DNA of 64,000 nt, taken from contig CAVPOQ010000004.1 in the NCBI GenBank assembly GCA_963707145.1, positions 496,001-560,000 of the forward strand. Reading direction: 5' to 3'. The DNA comes from RPQJ01 sp963707145. Its GTDB lineage: Bacteria > Pseudomonadota > Gammaproteobacteria > Steroidobacterales > Steroidobacteraceae. Numbering within the stretch: the stretch's first letter is position 1; every line of letters starts with the position of its first letter. Both the position numbers and the translations under genes were made by a program. The notes below the pieces were generated by a model. It was given only the letters and a program-made list of their open reading frames with translations. It was not told where the DNA came from and made no database searches. Positions 24,633 to 33,799 of the stretch are shown here, in pieces.

Positions 24633-27425
24633 GCGGTGCCTCCCGGCGACTGCACGGACGCGAGCCGCCGCAGCTGCTCGCCGAGCTGCGCGAACTGGCG
24701 GTCGAATTCGGCGATCCGCTGCCTGCTCCTGGGTCACGACCTCGGGCGGCGCATTGGCGACGAAGTTCGCATTGGCGAGCTTGGCGGCGCAGCGCTCGCG
24801 CTCCTGGCCGGCCTTGGCGCGGCGCTTCTCGAGGCGCGCGAGCTCGGCGGAGATGTCGTCCACGAGGCGGGCGAAGGGTGCGAGCACGCTGCGGCCCTCG
24901 ACGATCGCGATCGCGCAGGGCGGCAGGTCGGCCTCCGAGGCCACGACGCTCACCGACTCGAGGTTCGCGACGCGTGCGATCGCCGGGGCGAGCGCGGCGA
25001 CGGCCGCGGCGTCTCCATCGCGGTCGCTGCGCACCCAGACGGGCGTGGCGCGCGAATGGGGCACGTCGAGCTCGCCGCGGATCTGGCGGATGCCGAGCAC
25101 CACGGCCTTGAACGCTGCCACCTGCCGGTCGGCCGCCTCGTCCGCCGGGAACTCCTCGACGCGCGGGTAGGGCTCGAGCATCAGGCTCGGGCCCGTGCGG
25201 CCGGCGAGCGGCGCGGCGCGCAGCCAGATCTCCTCGGTGATGAACGGCATCAGCGGGTGCAGCAGGCGCAGCGTGCCCTCGAGCACCTCCACCAGCGTCC
25301 GGCGCGTGCCGCGCTGCGCAGCCGCGGAGGTGTCGGGGGACTGCAGCGCGGCCTTGGCGATCTCGAGGTACCAGTCGCAGAACTCGTACCACACGAACTC
25401 GTAGGCCGCCTGCGCGGCGAGGTCGAAGCGATAGCCGGCCAGCGATTGGCGCACCGAGCGCACGGCGCTGCCGAGCCGACCGCGGATCCAGCGGTCCGCC
25501 ACCGCGTAGTCCACGTCGCCCGCCGCGGTGTCCGCCGCGTGCGCTTCGGTGTTCATCAGCACGAATCGCGCCGCGTTCCAGAGCTTGTTGCAGAAATTGC
25601 GGTATCCCTCGACGCGGCCGAGGTCGAATCGGATGTCGCGGCCCATGGTCGCGAGCGCGGCGAAGGTGTAGCGCAGCGCGTCCGTGCCGTAGGAGGGAAT
25701 CCCCTGCGGGAACTGCCTGCGGGTCGCCTTCTCGATCGAGGCCTTCATCTGCGGCTGCATCAGGCCCGAGGTGCGCTTCGCCACCAGCGCCTCGAGTTCG
25801 ATGCCGTCGATCAGGTCGAGCGGGTCGATGATGTTGCCCTTCGACTTCGACATCTTCTGGCCGTGCTCGTCGCGGATCAGGCCCGTGATGTAGACCTCGC
25901 GGAACGGCACGTCGTCCATGAACTCGAGGCCCATCATGATCATCCGGGCGACCCAGAAGAAGATGATGTCGAAACCGGTGACCAGCACCGTCGAGGGGTA
26001 GAACGCCGCGAGTTCGGGTGTGCGCTCCGGCCAGCCGAGCGTGGAGAAAGGCCACAACGCCGAGCTGAACCACGTGTCGAGCACGTCCTCGTCCCGGGTG
26101 AGCGCCACGGCGCGGCCGTGCCTCGCGGTGGCCGCAGCCTGCGCCTCGTCCTCGCTGCGGGCGACGTACACGTTGCCCGCCTCGTCGTACCACGCGGGAA
26201 TCCGATGGCCCCACCAGAGCTGGCGGCTGATGCACCAGTCCTGGATGTTGCGCATCCACTGGAAGTAGGTCTTCGCCCAGTTCTCCGGCACGAAGCGGAT
26301 GCGCCCGTCCTCGACCGCGCGGATCGCCGGTCCGGCCAGCGGCGCGATGCGCACGTACCACTGGTCGGTGAGCCAGGGCTCGAGCACTGCGCCGCTGCGG
26401 TCGCCGCGCGGCACGGGCGAGGAGTGCGCCTCGGTGCGCTCGAGCAGGCCGGCCGCCTCGAGGTCCGCGACGACGCGCTTGCGCGCTTCGAAGCGGTCCA
26501 GCCCGCGATAGCGTTCGGGCACCGCGTCGTTCAGCGCGGCGTCGGCGGTGAGCACGTTGATCATCGGCAGCCCGTGGCGCTTGCCGATCTCGTAGTCGTT
26601 GAAGTCGTGCGCCGGCGTGATCTTCACGCAGCCGCTGCCGAAGGCCGGGTCGACGTAGTCGTCGGCGATCACCGGGATCAGGCGGTCGGCAAGCGGCAGG
26701 CGGATCTCGCGCCCGACGAGGTGCCGGTAGCGCTCGTCGTCCGGGTGCACCGCGACCGCCGTGTCGCCGAGCATGGTCTCGGGGCGGGTCGTGGCCACGA
26801 CCACGTCCCCGGAGCCGTCGGCGAGCGGATAGCGCAGGTGCCAGAGGCTGCCGGCCTCGGGCTCCGCGACCACCTCGAGATCCGACAGCGCGGTGTGCAG
26901 CACCGGGTCCCAGTTCACCAGGCGCTGGCCACGGTAGATGAGCCCCTTCTCGTGGAGGCGCACGAATACTTCGGCGACCGCCTTGGAGAGGCCCTCGTCC
27001 ATGGTGAAGCGGTCGCGCGACCAGTCCACGGAGTCGCCCAGGCGGCGCATCTGGCGCGAGATCGTCCCGCCGGACTGTTCCTTCCAGACCCACACGCGCT
27101 CGACGAAGGCCTCGCGGCCGAGGTCCTGGCGCGACCGTCCCTCGCCGTTCAACTGCCGTTCGACCACCATCTGCGTGGCGATGCCGGCGTGGTCGGTGCC
27201 GGGCTGCCACAGCGTCCGGTTCCCCTCCATGCGGTGAAAGCGCGTGAGCGCGTCCATCAGCGTGTGCTGGAAGGCGTGGCCCATGTGCAGCGTGCCCGTC
27301 ACATTGGGCGGCGGGATCATGATGCAGTAGGGCGCGCCCGTGCCGGCCGGAGCGAACCAGCCGGCAGCCTCCCACTTTGCGTACAGGCGCGACTCGATGT
27401 CGCGCGGCGAGTAGCCCTTGTCCAT
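24629..27425 (-). CDS. valS: Valyl-tRNA synthetase, frameshifted near the C-terminus
   Basis: Class I synthetase charging tRNA-Val and editing Thr. The HIGH motif is H-M-G-H at 47-50, preceded by P-P-P-N-V-T-G, and K-M-S-K-S-K-G is present mid-protein. The CP1 editing domain and C-terminal coiled coil complete a 931-residue product. A surplus base at about 24722 shifts the frame after V-V-T-Q-E-Q. Without it the coiled coil continues Q-R-I-A-E-F-D-R-Q-F-A-Q-L-G and ends at TGA 24631-24629, overlapping the moxR GTG. As the gene is essential and otherwise perfect, a sequencing error is likely. Confidence 0.95.
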
Positions 27426-27431
27426 GACGTC

Positions 27432-27710
27432 TCAGTCGGCGGTGTCTGGACCGTGGAAGTGCTCGTCCACGATCCGGGCGATGAGTGCGGGGAGTTCGCT
27501 GTGCAGTCGGTCGGAGACCTGCTCGAGCAGCAGCGCCTCCATCTCCCGGCAGGCGTTGTGCACCAGTTCGTCGGCCTGGTCGTGGATCGCCGCGGCGAGC
27601 CGCGCCTCGAGGTGGCCGAGGAACAGCAGGGTCCGGTCGATCGGCGCCGCGTCAGGGGCGTCCTCGACGATGTCGGTGAGGACCGGGATGGCTTCCAGCG
27701 GGTGGCTCAT
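27432..27710 (-). CDS. Small acidic hypothetical protein between holC and valS
   Basis: A 92-residue acidic, helix-rich protein with no signal or membrane segment. ATG 27710 (M-S-H-P-L-E-A-I-P-V-L-T) is preceded by a purine-rich site (GGAGGGCGAGGAC) and is preferred to an open frame beginning at 27770. It ends 6 bases before valS. Small, poorly characterised genes in the holC-valS gap occur in other gammaproteobacteria and betaproteobacteria. Function not recognised. Confidence 0.7.
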   Translation of the reverse strand: MSHPLEAIPVLTDIVEDAPDAAPIDRTLLFLGHLEARLAAAIHDQADELVHNACREMEALLLEQVSDRLHSELPALIARIVDEHFHGPDTAD

Positions 27711-27735
27711 GGCGTCCTCGCCCTCCACGGAGATA

Positions 27736-28173
27736 TCAGAGCGTATGCGACTGGGGGGCGAGCCCGGCATCGCGGTACAGGCGCCAGCGTGCCCGTCCCG
27801 CGGCCTTCGCCGCCTCGTCGCCGGTCACGATTTCGCAAAGCCGCGCGAAGCGCTCGAAGCCGGCCGGCGGCCCGGCCGCGAGATTGACGAGCACGTCGTG
27901 GTGGGAATCGGGCAGCTCGCCGCTCGAGATCAGTACCGGCGTCTCGGCGGCCACCGCGGGATCCGCGGGCCAGACCGCGTGCGGGACGAAGCTGCGGTCG
28001 CTGAACGTCCACAGCAGGTCGTCCACTTCGGCCGTCTCCGCCGGGCCGCTGGTGCGCACCGCGACCCGGTGTCCCTGGTCGCAGGCCTTCTCCGCCAGCC
28101 GGCAGGCGGTGAGCAGGCGCGCGCGGGCGTCGCTCGCAGTGAGGAGGTAGAAGTCGACCTGGGGCGCCGTCAC
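27736..28173 (-). CDS. holC: DNA polymerase III subunit chi
   Basis: Clamp-loader accessory subunit that links the polymerase to single-strand binding protein. The 145 residues show the chi fold: an initial V-D-F-Y-L-L, A-C-R-L-A-E-K-A, D-D-L-L-W-T-F, S-F-V-P-H and L-V-N-L-A. The start overlaps the pepA stop as ATGA, and pepA-holC-valS order is the standard gammaproteobacterial arrangement. Confidence 0.94.
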   Translation of the reverse strand: MTAPQVDFYLLTASDARARLLTACRLAEKACDQGHRVAVRTSGPAETAEVDDLLWTFSDRSFVPHAVWPADPAVAAETPVLISSGELPDSHHDVLVNLAAGPPAGFERFARLCEIVTGDEAAKAAGRARWRLYRDAGLAPQSHTL

Positions 28174-29660
28174 GGCCGGCTGCGGTGGATCAGGAAATCC
28201 ATCAGCAGCGGCACCGGCCGGCCGGTACTGCCCTTATGGGACCCGGCCAGGTAGGCGGTGCCCGCAATGTCGAGGTGCGCCCAGCGCAGCCCGTCGGTGA
28301 ACTTCGCGAGGAAGCACGCGGCCGTGATGGCCCCACCCTCGCGGCCGCAGGAGTTCGTGAAGTCCGCGAAGTTGCTCTTGAGCTGCTCGTGGTACTCCTC
28401 GGCCATCGGCATGTGCCAGGCGCGGTCCTCGGCGCGTCGCCCGGCCGCGGTGAGCTCCGCAGCGAGGTCGTCGTCGTTGCTCATCACGGCGCTGGTGTGC
28501 GCGCCGAGGGCGATGACGCAGGCGCCGGTGAGCGTCGCGATGTCCACCACCACGGCAGGCTTGAAGCGGCGCGCGTAGGTGAGCGCGTCGCTCAGGATCA
28601 GCCGGCCCTCGGCGTCGGTGTTGATCACCTCGATGGTCTGTCCCGACATGCTGCGCACGATGTCGCCGGGCTTGGTGGCGCGGCCGCCGGGCATGTTCTC
28701 GCAGGCGGGAACGACGCCGATCAGGTTGAGCGGCAGGCCGATCTCCGCCGCCGCCTTCACTGCCCCGAACACGCTCGCGGCGCCGGTCATGTCGAACTTC
28801 ATCTCGTCCATGCCCGGCGGCTGCTTGAGCGAGATGCCGCCGCTGTCGAAGGTGACGCCCTTGCCGACCAGCACCACGGGCGCGTCGCCGTCGGCGCCGC
28901 CGCGGTAGCGCAGCACGATCAGCCGCGCGGGCTCCTCGGTGCCGGCCGTGACCGACAGGAAGGCGCCCATCTTGAGTCGCCTGAGCTGCGGTTCGTCGAG
29001 CACTTCGGCCCGGATGCTGCGGTACTGGCGGGCGAGCTCGCGCGCCTGCTTGGCGAGGTGGGTGGGGGTGCAGACGTTGGCCGGCAGGTTGGCGAGGTCA
29101 CGGGTGAGCGCCGCGCCGGCGGCGACGCCCCGGCCATGCTCCAGGCCGCGCCCGGCATCCTGCAACTGGTCCTTGGCGGGCAGGGCGACGCCGAAGCTCT
29201 TCAGGGCCGGGGCCGGGGGCTGACGGGTGCTGCGGATCGCGGGCACCCGGTAGAGCGCGCTGCCCACGGCCTCGGCGGCCAGCCGCGCGCGGTAATACGC
29301 GTCGGTCTCGGCCACCGGCTCGGACGACAGGTGGCTCACCGCGTCGCGCGCCCCGGTCTTCACCAACGCCGCGGCGGCCGCGAGCAGCGCCTTCCTGTAA
29401 GCCTTGCGGCCGAAGGACTCCTTCTTGCCGAGGCCCACCACCAGCACGCGCTCGCAGGGGCCGCCGTCGACGTCCAGCAGCAGCGTCTCGCCCGCCTTGC
29501 CGCGCAGGTCGCGCCGCTTGACGAGCCGTGCCAATCGCCCGCCGAGAGTCGCATCGAGCTGCGCCGCGGCCGCGGAGAGGGTGCCGGACTCGTAGAGACC
29601 GACGATCGCGCAGTCCGTGCGCTGCTGGGCGGCCGAGCCGCTCACGGCGTAGAAACGCAT
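28170..29660 (-). CDS. pepA: Leucyl aminopeptidase (PepA)
   Basis: Dinuclear-metal M17 aminopeptidase of the cytoplasm. The 496-residue protein has the N-terminal macro-like domain and a complete catalytic domain. It includes V-G-K-G-V-T-F-D-S-G-G (metal-ligand Lys and Asp), K-F-D-M-T-G-A, and the family signature N-T-D-A-E-G-R-L. In E. coli PepA also binds DNA for cer/xer recombination and carAB control; whether this holds here is unknown. ATG 29660 is used; an in-frame ATG at 29702 would add 14 residues. Divergent from lptF with a 123-base gap. Confidence 0.96.
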   Translation of the reverse strand: MRFYAVSGSAAQQRTDCAIVGLYESGTLSAAAAQLDATLGGRLARLVKRRDLRGKAGETLLLDVDGGPCERVLVVGLGKKESFGRKAYRKALLAAAAALVKTGARDAVSHLSSEPVAETDAYYRARLAAEAVGSALYRVPAIRSTRQPPAPALKSFGVALPAKDQLQDAGRGLEHGRGVAAGAALTRDLANLPANVCTPTHLAKQARELARQYRSIRAEVLDEPQLRRLKMGAFLSVTAGTEEPARLIVLRYRGGADGDAPVVLVGKGVTFDSGGISLKQPPGMDEMKFDMTGAASVFGAVKAAAEIGLPLNLIGVVPACENMPGGRATKPGDIVRSMSGQTIEVINTDAEGRLILSDALTYARRFKPAVVVDIATLTGACVIALGAHTSAVMSNDDDLAAELTAAGRRAEDRAWHMPMAEEYHEQLKSNFADFTNSCGREGGAITAACFLAKFTDGLRWAHLDIAGTAYLAGSHKGSTGRPVPLLMDFLIHRSRP

Positions 29661-29783
29661 GTTTGCTGTCCCAGTAGGATCGGGTTGGTAGACTCGGGTC
29701 ATTGCTTGCAGGTGCTGCGGCTCGGTTGGGCCGGCCGCGCGCAAGCGCCGAAGTCTACCGTTTCCCGTCCGGAGCCGCGACAC

Positions 29784-30875
29784 GTGCCCACCCGGTTGGA
29801 CCGCTACCTGCTGAGCGAAGTCGCCGTGACCTCCGCGGCCGTCACCGGGGTGCTGCTGGTCATCCTGCTGTCGAACCAGTTCGCCCGGGTGCTCGGGCAG
29901 GCGGCGCAGACGGGCCTGCCCGGCAGCATCGTGCTCACCCTGATCGGCCTCACGACCCTGCAGCAGCTCACGGTGCTGGTGCCGATCGGGCTGTTCCTCG
30001 GCATCGTGCTCGCGCTCGGGCGCCTCTACCACGAGAGCGAGATGACCGCGATGGCCGCCTGCGGCGTCGGACCGCTGAGCGTGTACCGGCCGATCGTGCT
30101 GCTCACGCTGGTGGTCGTGGCGCTGCTCGCGGTGCTGTCGCTGCGCATCGTGCCGGCCGCCGGCACGCGCGCGCAGCAGATCCGCGTCGAGGCGCTGCGC
30201 GCCGCGCAGTTCGGCGCGCTCGAGGCGGGGCGGTTCCGCACGTTCGCCGGCGGCGACGCGGTCTTCTATGCGGAGAAGGTCGGCCGCGACGGCCAGCTCG
30301 AAGGGGTGTTCGCGCAGCGCCGCAACGGCGAGCGCGTGGAGATCGCGGTCGCCGAGCGGGCCGAGCAGCGCGGCGCGGGCAAGGCCGAGCAGCTCTTCGT
30401 GCTGTTCGACGGCCGGCGCTACGAGGGGATCCCCGGTCAGCCCGACTGGCGCATCGTGGAGTTCGCCGAGCACGGCATCCCGGTGCGCATGCCCGAGTAC
30501 ACGCCGAAGAAGGAGCGTCGCGAGCTGCGGCCGACCCGCGAGCTGATCGGCTCGAAGGAGGGCCCCGACCGCGCCGAGCTCTCCTGGCGCATCGCGGTGC
30601 CGGTGATGGCCGCGGTACTGATGGTGCTTGCCGTCCCGCTCGCGAAGCTGCGGCCGCGGCAGGGCCGCTTCGCACGGGTGGGCGTCGCAGTGCTCGCCTA
30701 TTTCTTCTACTCGAACCTCGTGGCGGCGGTACGCGTGTGGATCGAGAAGGACAGTCCCGGCGGTGCGCTCGGGCTGTGGTGGGTGCACCTGCTGCCGCTC
30801 GCGCTCGCGGCCTGGCTGCTGTGGCGCGAAGAGCGTCCGGGGCCGCTGTGGCGGCGCGCCCGCGCGGGCGTCTGA
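29784..30875 (+). CDS. lptF: LPS export permease LptF
   Basis: Inner-membrane subunit of the LptB2FGC ABC exporter that moves lipopolysaccharide from the inner membrane to the Lpt bridge. The 363-residue protein has three N-terminal helices, a periplasmic jelly-roll (about 130-260) and three C-terminal helices. L-D-R-Y-L-L-S-E at the start and the E-S-E-M-T-A-M-A-A-C-G coupling-helix segment are typical. GTG 29784 is the best start. lptG follows after one base. Confidence 0.95.
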   Translation: MPTRLDRYLLSEVAVTSAAVTGVLLVILLSNQFARVLGQAAQTGLPGSIVLTLIGLTTLQQLTVLVPIGLFLGIVLALGRLYHESEMTAMAACGVGPLSVYRPIVLLTLVVVALLAVLSLRIVPAAGTRAQQIRVEALRAAQFGALEAGRFRTFAGGDAVFYAEKVGRDGQLEGVFAQRRNGERVEIAVAERAEQRGAGKAEQLFVLFDGRRYEGIPGQPDWRIVEFAEHGIPVRMPEYTPKKERRELRPTRELIGSKEGPDRAELSWRIAVPVMAAVLMVLAVPLAKLRPRQGRFARVGVAVLAYFFYSNLVAAVRVWIEKDSPGGALGLWWVHLLPLALAAWLLWREERPGPLWRRARAGV

Positions 30876-30876
30876 C

Positions 30877-31944
30877 GTGGGACAGCTCGGCGGCTACATC
30901 GTCCGCACCGTGCTCGCCTACACGGGGCTCGTGCTGCTGGTGCTGCTGGCACTCGGTGCGCTGTTCCTGTTCATCGGCCAGCAGGACGACATCGGCACGG
31001 GCAACTACACGGCGACGCAGGCCATGCTGTTCGTCGCACTCAACCTGCCGAGCTACCTGTTCCAGCTGCTGCCGGTGGCGGCGCTGATCGGCGCGATGCT
31101 CGGGCTCGGCAACCTCGCCCGCGGCAGCGAGATCGTGGCGATGCGTGCCGCCGGCATCTCGACGCTGCGCTTCTGCGGCTGGCTCGGCATCGCCGGGCTG
31201 CTGCTCGCGGTGCTGATGGTGGGGCTCGGCGAATTCGTGGCTCCGCCGCTCGAGAAGTACGCGCGCCAGATGAAGGTGTTCAGCAAGAACAGCGAGTTCA
31301 GCTTCGCCGGCAGCCGCGGCGCGTGGCTGCGCGACGGGGACACGATGATCAGCATCCAGCAGCAGTCCGACGGCGCGACCTACGGCGGCGTGCAGGTGTT
31401 CCGCTTCGACGGGGAGCGACGGTTGCTCGCGGCCGGGCGGGCGGAGTCGGCCAGCGTGGACGCCTCGAACCAGTGGCGGCTGGAGGGCTTCGCCGAGACG
31501 CGGTTTCATGACGGGGGGACGAGCGTCGGGCGCGTGCCGCTGCAGCCGCTGCGCTCGACGCTGTCGGCGGACCTGCTCGGGCTCGCGGTCGTCGAGCCCG
31601 AGGCGCTACGGCTCACGGACCTGCGCGCCTACATCGCGCACCTCAAGCGCAACGACCTCGACGCCGAGTCCTTCGAGATCGCGCTGTGGTCGCGCCTCGC
31701 GCGCGTGGTGGCGCTGGTGCTGGTGGTGATGCTGGCGCTGCCGTTCGCGCTCGGGCCGATGCGCTCCTCGGGCCAGGGCGCGCGGGCGGTGATCGGCATC
31801 CTGATCGGTGCGGGCTTCGTGCTGCTCAGCCAGACGCTCGAGAGCAGCGGGCAGCTGTTCGACCTGCCGCCGCTGGTGGTCGGCTGGGGGCCGACGGTGC
31901 TGCTCGCCGCGCTGACGGCGGTGCTGCTGGCGCGCGCGCGCTGA
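30877..31944 (+). CDS. lptG: LPS export permease LptG
   Basis: Partner of LptF in the LPS transporter. The 355-residue protein has the same six-helix plus jelly-roll plan. The coupling-helix sequence is G-S-E-I-V-A-M-R-A-A-G-I-S, and the C-terminal L-P-F-A-L-G-P-M-R-S-S-G-Q-G is characteristic of LptG. GTG 30877 begins one base after the lptF stop. Confidence 0.95.
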   Translation: MGQLGGYIVRTVLAYTGLVLLVLLALGALFLFIGQQDDIGTGNYTATQAMLFVALNLPSYLFQLLPVAALIGAMLGLGNLARGSEIVAMRAAGISTLRFCGWLGIAGLLLAVLMVGLGEFVAPPLEKYARQMKVFSKNSEFSFAGSRGAWLRDGDTMISIQQQSDGATYGGVQVFRFDGERRLLAAGRAESASVDASNQWRLEGFAETRFHDGGTSVGRVPLQPLRSTLSADLLGLAVVEPEALRLTDLRAYIAHLKRNDLDAESFEIALWSRLARVVALVLVVMLALPFALGPMRSSGQGARAVIGILIGAGFVLLSQTLESSGQLFDLPPLVVGWGPTVLLAALTAVLLARAR

Positions 31945-31952
31945 CGGCGCGT

Positions 31953-32408
31953 TCAGCCCCTGCCGGCATCTTTGCCGACCAGCACCACTCGCGTGCCGCT
32001 CAGGCGGTCGTGCCACGCGCGGCGTTGCGGGTCCACGAGGATCCACAGCCAGCCGAGGCCGAGCGCGAGCCACGACAGCGCAGCCGCCGCGAGGCGACGC
32101 ACCGTGTCGGCCCAGGTGAGCGTCCGGCCGTCCTCGTGTTCCACGCGCAGCCGCCACGTGGCCATGCCGAGCGTCTGCCCGCCGCGCGTCCAGAAGATCC
32201 CGAAGAACCCTACGACCAGCAGCGCCAGAACCGCGCGGTAGATCCACTCGAGCGCCGGGTCGCGCCGCGGGTCGATCGCCTCGCCGCCGGTGAACGGCAG
32301 GAACAGCGCGGTCGCGATCATCAGCAGCGCGAGCAGCAGCAGCGAGTCGTACAGCACCGCGGCAAGGCGACGCAGCAGTCCGGGCGGTGGCAGGGTCTCC
32401 TGCGGCAT
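31953..32408 (-). CDS. RDD family membrane protein
   Basis: A 151-residue protein with three hydrophobic helices and the RDD-type pattern: L-L-R-R-L-A-A-V-L-Y-D at the start, G-Q-T-L-G-M in the middle and R-R-A-W-H-D-R-L-S-G-T at the end. Function of the family is general and unknown. Convergent with lptG; the SbtAB-like pair lies just upstream on the same strand (12-base gap), but a functional link is not established. Confidence 0.88.
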   Translation of the reverse strand: MPQETLPPPGLLRRLAAVLYDSLLLLALLMIATALFLPFTGGEAIDPRRDPALEWIYRAVLALLVVGFFGIFWTRGGQTLGMATWRLRVEHEDGRTLTWADTVRRLAAAALSWLALGLGWLWILVDPQRRAWHDRLSGTRVVLVGKDAGRG

Positions 32409-32420
32409 GCGAGGGCCGAC

Positions 32421-32723
32421 TCAGAACTTGTCGGGACGCAGCACGCTCACGTCCTGCAGGAACAGGATCATCGCGTAGTGGTCGTAGTAGCGCTCGCGCA
32501 GCCGCGCGGCGACGCGCTCGGCAACCGTCTCGTCGCACACGATCTCGATGCGGATGTTGCCCTCCTGCGCCCAGTCGGACTGGCGGCGTCCGCGCCCGCC
32601 CTTGCCGCGCGCCTCGGTGATCGTGTAGCCGCGCACGCCGAGCGTGTCGAATTCCGCGAGCAGCTCGCGCTCGAGCACGGCCTCGGTGACCACCGTCAGC
32701 AGGCGACGCGGGAACTGCTCCAT
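32421..32723 (-). CDS. PII-like regulator next to SbtA
   Basis: A 100-residue protein with a ferredoxin-like PII fold pattern. It starts with a beta strand (R-L-L-T-V-V-T-E-A), then G-V-R-G-Y-T-I-T-E-A-R-G-K-G-G-R-G like a PII T-loop base, then I-R-I-E-I-V-C-D and a final strand I-L-F-L-Q-D-V-S-V-L-R-P-D-K-F. It is coupled to an SbtA-like bicarbonate transporter 12 bases upstream, as cyanobacterial sbtB is to sbtA. SbtB binds adenylyl nucleotides and regulates SbtA; the C-terminal Cys-containing R-loop of cyanobacterial SbtB is absent here. Assignment as SbtB-like rests mainly on the neighbour. Confidence 0.8.
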   Translation of the reverse strand: MEQFPRRLLTVVTEAVLERELLAEFDTLGVRGYTITEARGKGGRGRRQSDWAQEGNIRIEIVCDETVAERVAARLRERYYDHYAMILFLQDVSVLRPDKF

Positions 32724-32735
32724 GGACGCGACTCC

Positions 32736-33674
32736 TCAGCCCGCCAGCGCCGCCGCGAGGCGCTCGTACAGCGGGATGCCGACGATGATGTTGAAGGGAA
32801 ACGTGACCGCGAGCGACGCCGTGAGCGGCAGGGCCGGGTTCGCCTCCGGCACCGCGGTGCGCATCGCGGCGGGTGCGGCGATGTAGGACGCGCTGGCCGC
32901 GAGCGTGGCGAGCACGGTCGCGCCGCCGACCGAGAGCCCGAGCGCCCCGCCGAGCAGCGCGCCCACGACGGCGAACACGGGCGGTGCGACCAGCCCGAAG
33001 GCCACGATGAACGCGCCGTGCCGTCGCAGCGTGGGCAGCTGCGCGGCTGCGATCAGGCCCATCTCGAGCAGGAACAGCGCGAGGATGCCCTTGAACAGGC
33101 CGAAGAACAGCGGCTGGATGGAGGCGCTGCCCTCGGGGCCCGAGGCCCAGCCGATCGCGAGCCCGCCGAGCAGCAGCACGATGCTGCGGCCGAGGAACAG
33201 CTCGCGCAGCAGGTGCCGCCACGCGACGTTGCCCGCGAGCCCGCGCGCCAGCACGATGCCGACGAGGATCGCCGGCACCTCGAGCAGCACCACCCACACC
33301 GGCGCCCGGGCCTCGTAGTCGATGCCGCGCGCCGCGAGGTAGCCGATCGCCACCGCGAACGTGCCGACGCTCACCGATCCGTAGTGCGCCGCGAGCGAGG
33401 CGGCGTCGGCGCGGCTCAGGCGGCCCACCGTGCGCGCTGCGGCGAACACGGGCAGCGGCAGCAGGAAGCCGAGCGCGAGGACGCCGCCGAGCTCCGCGAG
33501 CGGCAGCCCGCCGCCGTCGCGGGCCAGCTCCACGCCGCCCTTCAGCCCGATGGCGAGCAGCAGCAGCGTGCTCACGAAGTCGTAGATTGCCGCCGGCAGG
33601 CGCAAGTCGGCGCGCGCCAGGCCTGCCGCGAGGCCGAACACGAAGAACCAGATCACGGGATCCAGGGTGGGCAT
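32736..33674 (-). CDS. SbtA-like sodium-dependent bicarbonate transporter
   Basis: A 312-residue membrane protein with about ten helices. L-D-P-V-I-W-F-F-V-F-G near the start, L-L-L-A-I-G-L-K-G-G, S-A-S-Y-I-A-A-P-A-A-M-R and the P-F-N-I-I-V-G-I-P-L-Y end are typical of the SbtA/DUF897 family. Cyanobacterial SbtA is a high-affinity Na+/HCO3- symporter; proteobacterial members are less studied. A PII-like gene follows directly. No carboxysome or RuBisCO gene is in the window, so the use of bicarbonate could be anaplerotic. Confidence 0.9.
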   Translation of the reverse strand: MPTLDPVIWFFVFGLAAGLARADLRLPAAIYDFVSTLLLLAIGLKGGVELARDGGGLPLAELGGVLALGFLLPLPVFAAARTVGRLSRADAASLAAHYGSVSVGTFAVAIGYLAARGIDYEARAPVWVVLLEVPAILVGIVLARGLAGNVAWRHLLRELFLGRSIVLLLGGLAIGWASGPEGSASIQPLFFGLFKGILALFLLEMGLIAAAQLPTLRRHGAFIVAFGLVAPPVFAVVGALLGGALGLSVGGATVLATLAASASYIAAPAAMRTAVPEANPALPLTASLAVTFPFNIIVGIPLYERLAAALAG

Positions 33675-33799
33675 GCTGCGCCGGGCCCAAGCGTCGGAGA
33701 GGGCGCCACGGTATGTGAATCCGCAGCGGGAGTCACGGGTGCGGTTGCTAAGATGCCGCCTTGCAATTCTGCGCTGGTGCGAGGGGACGCGACGGGATC

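Noticed and set aside
23544..27887. A 1447-codon plus-strand frame across valS and moxR
   Set aside because: Antisense shadow of high-GC coding DNA, repetitive in Arg/His/Val/Glu and without any domain; both minus-strand genes are fully recognisable.
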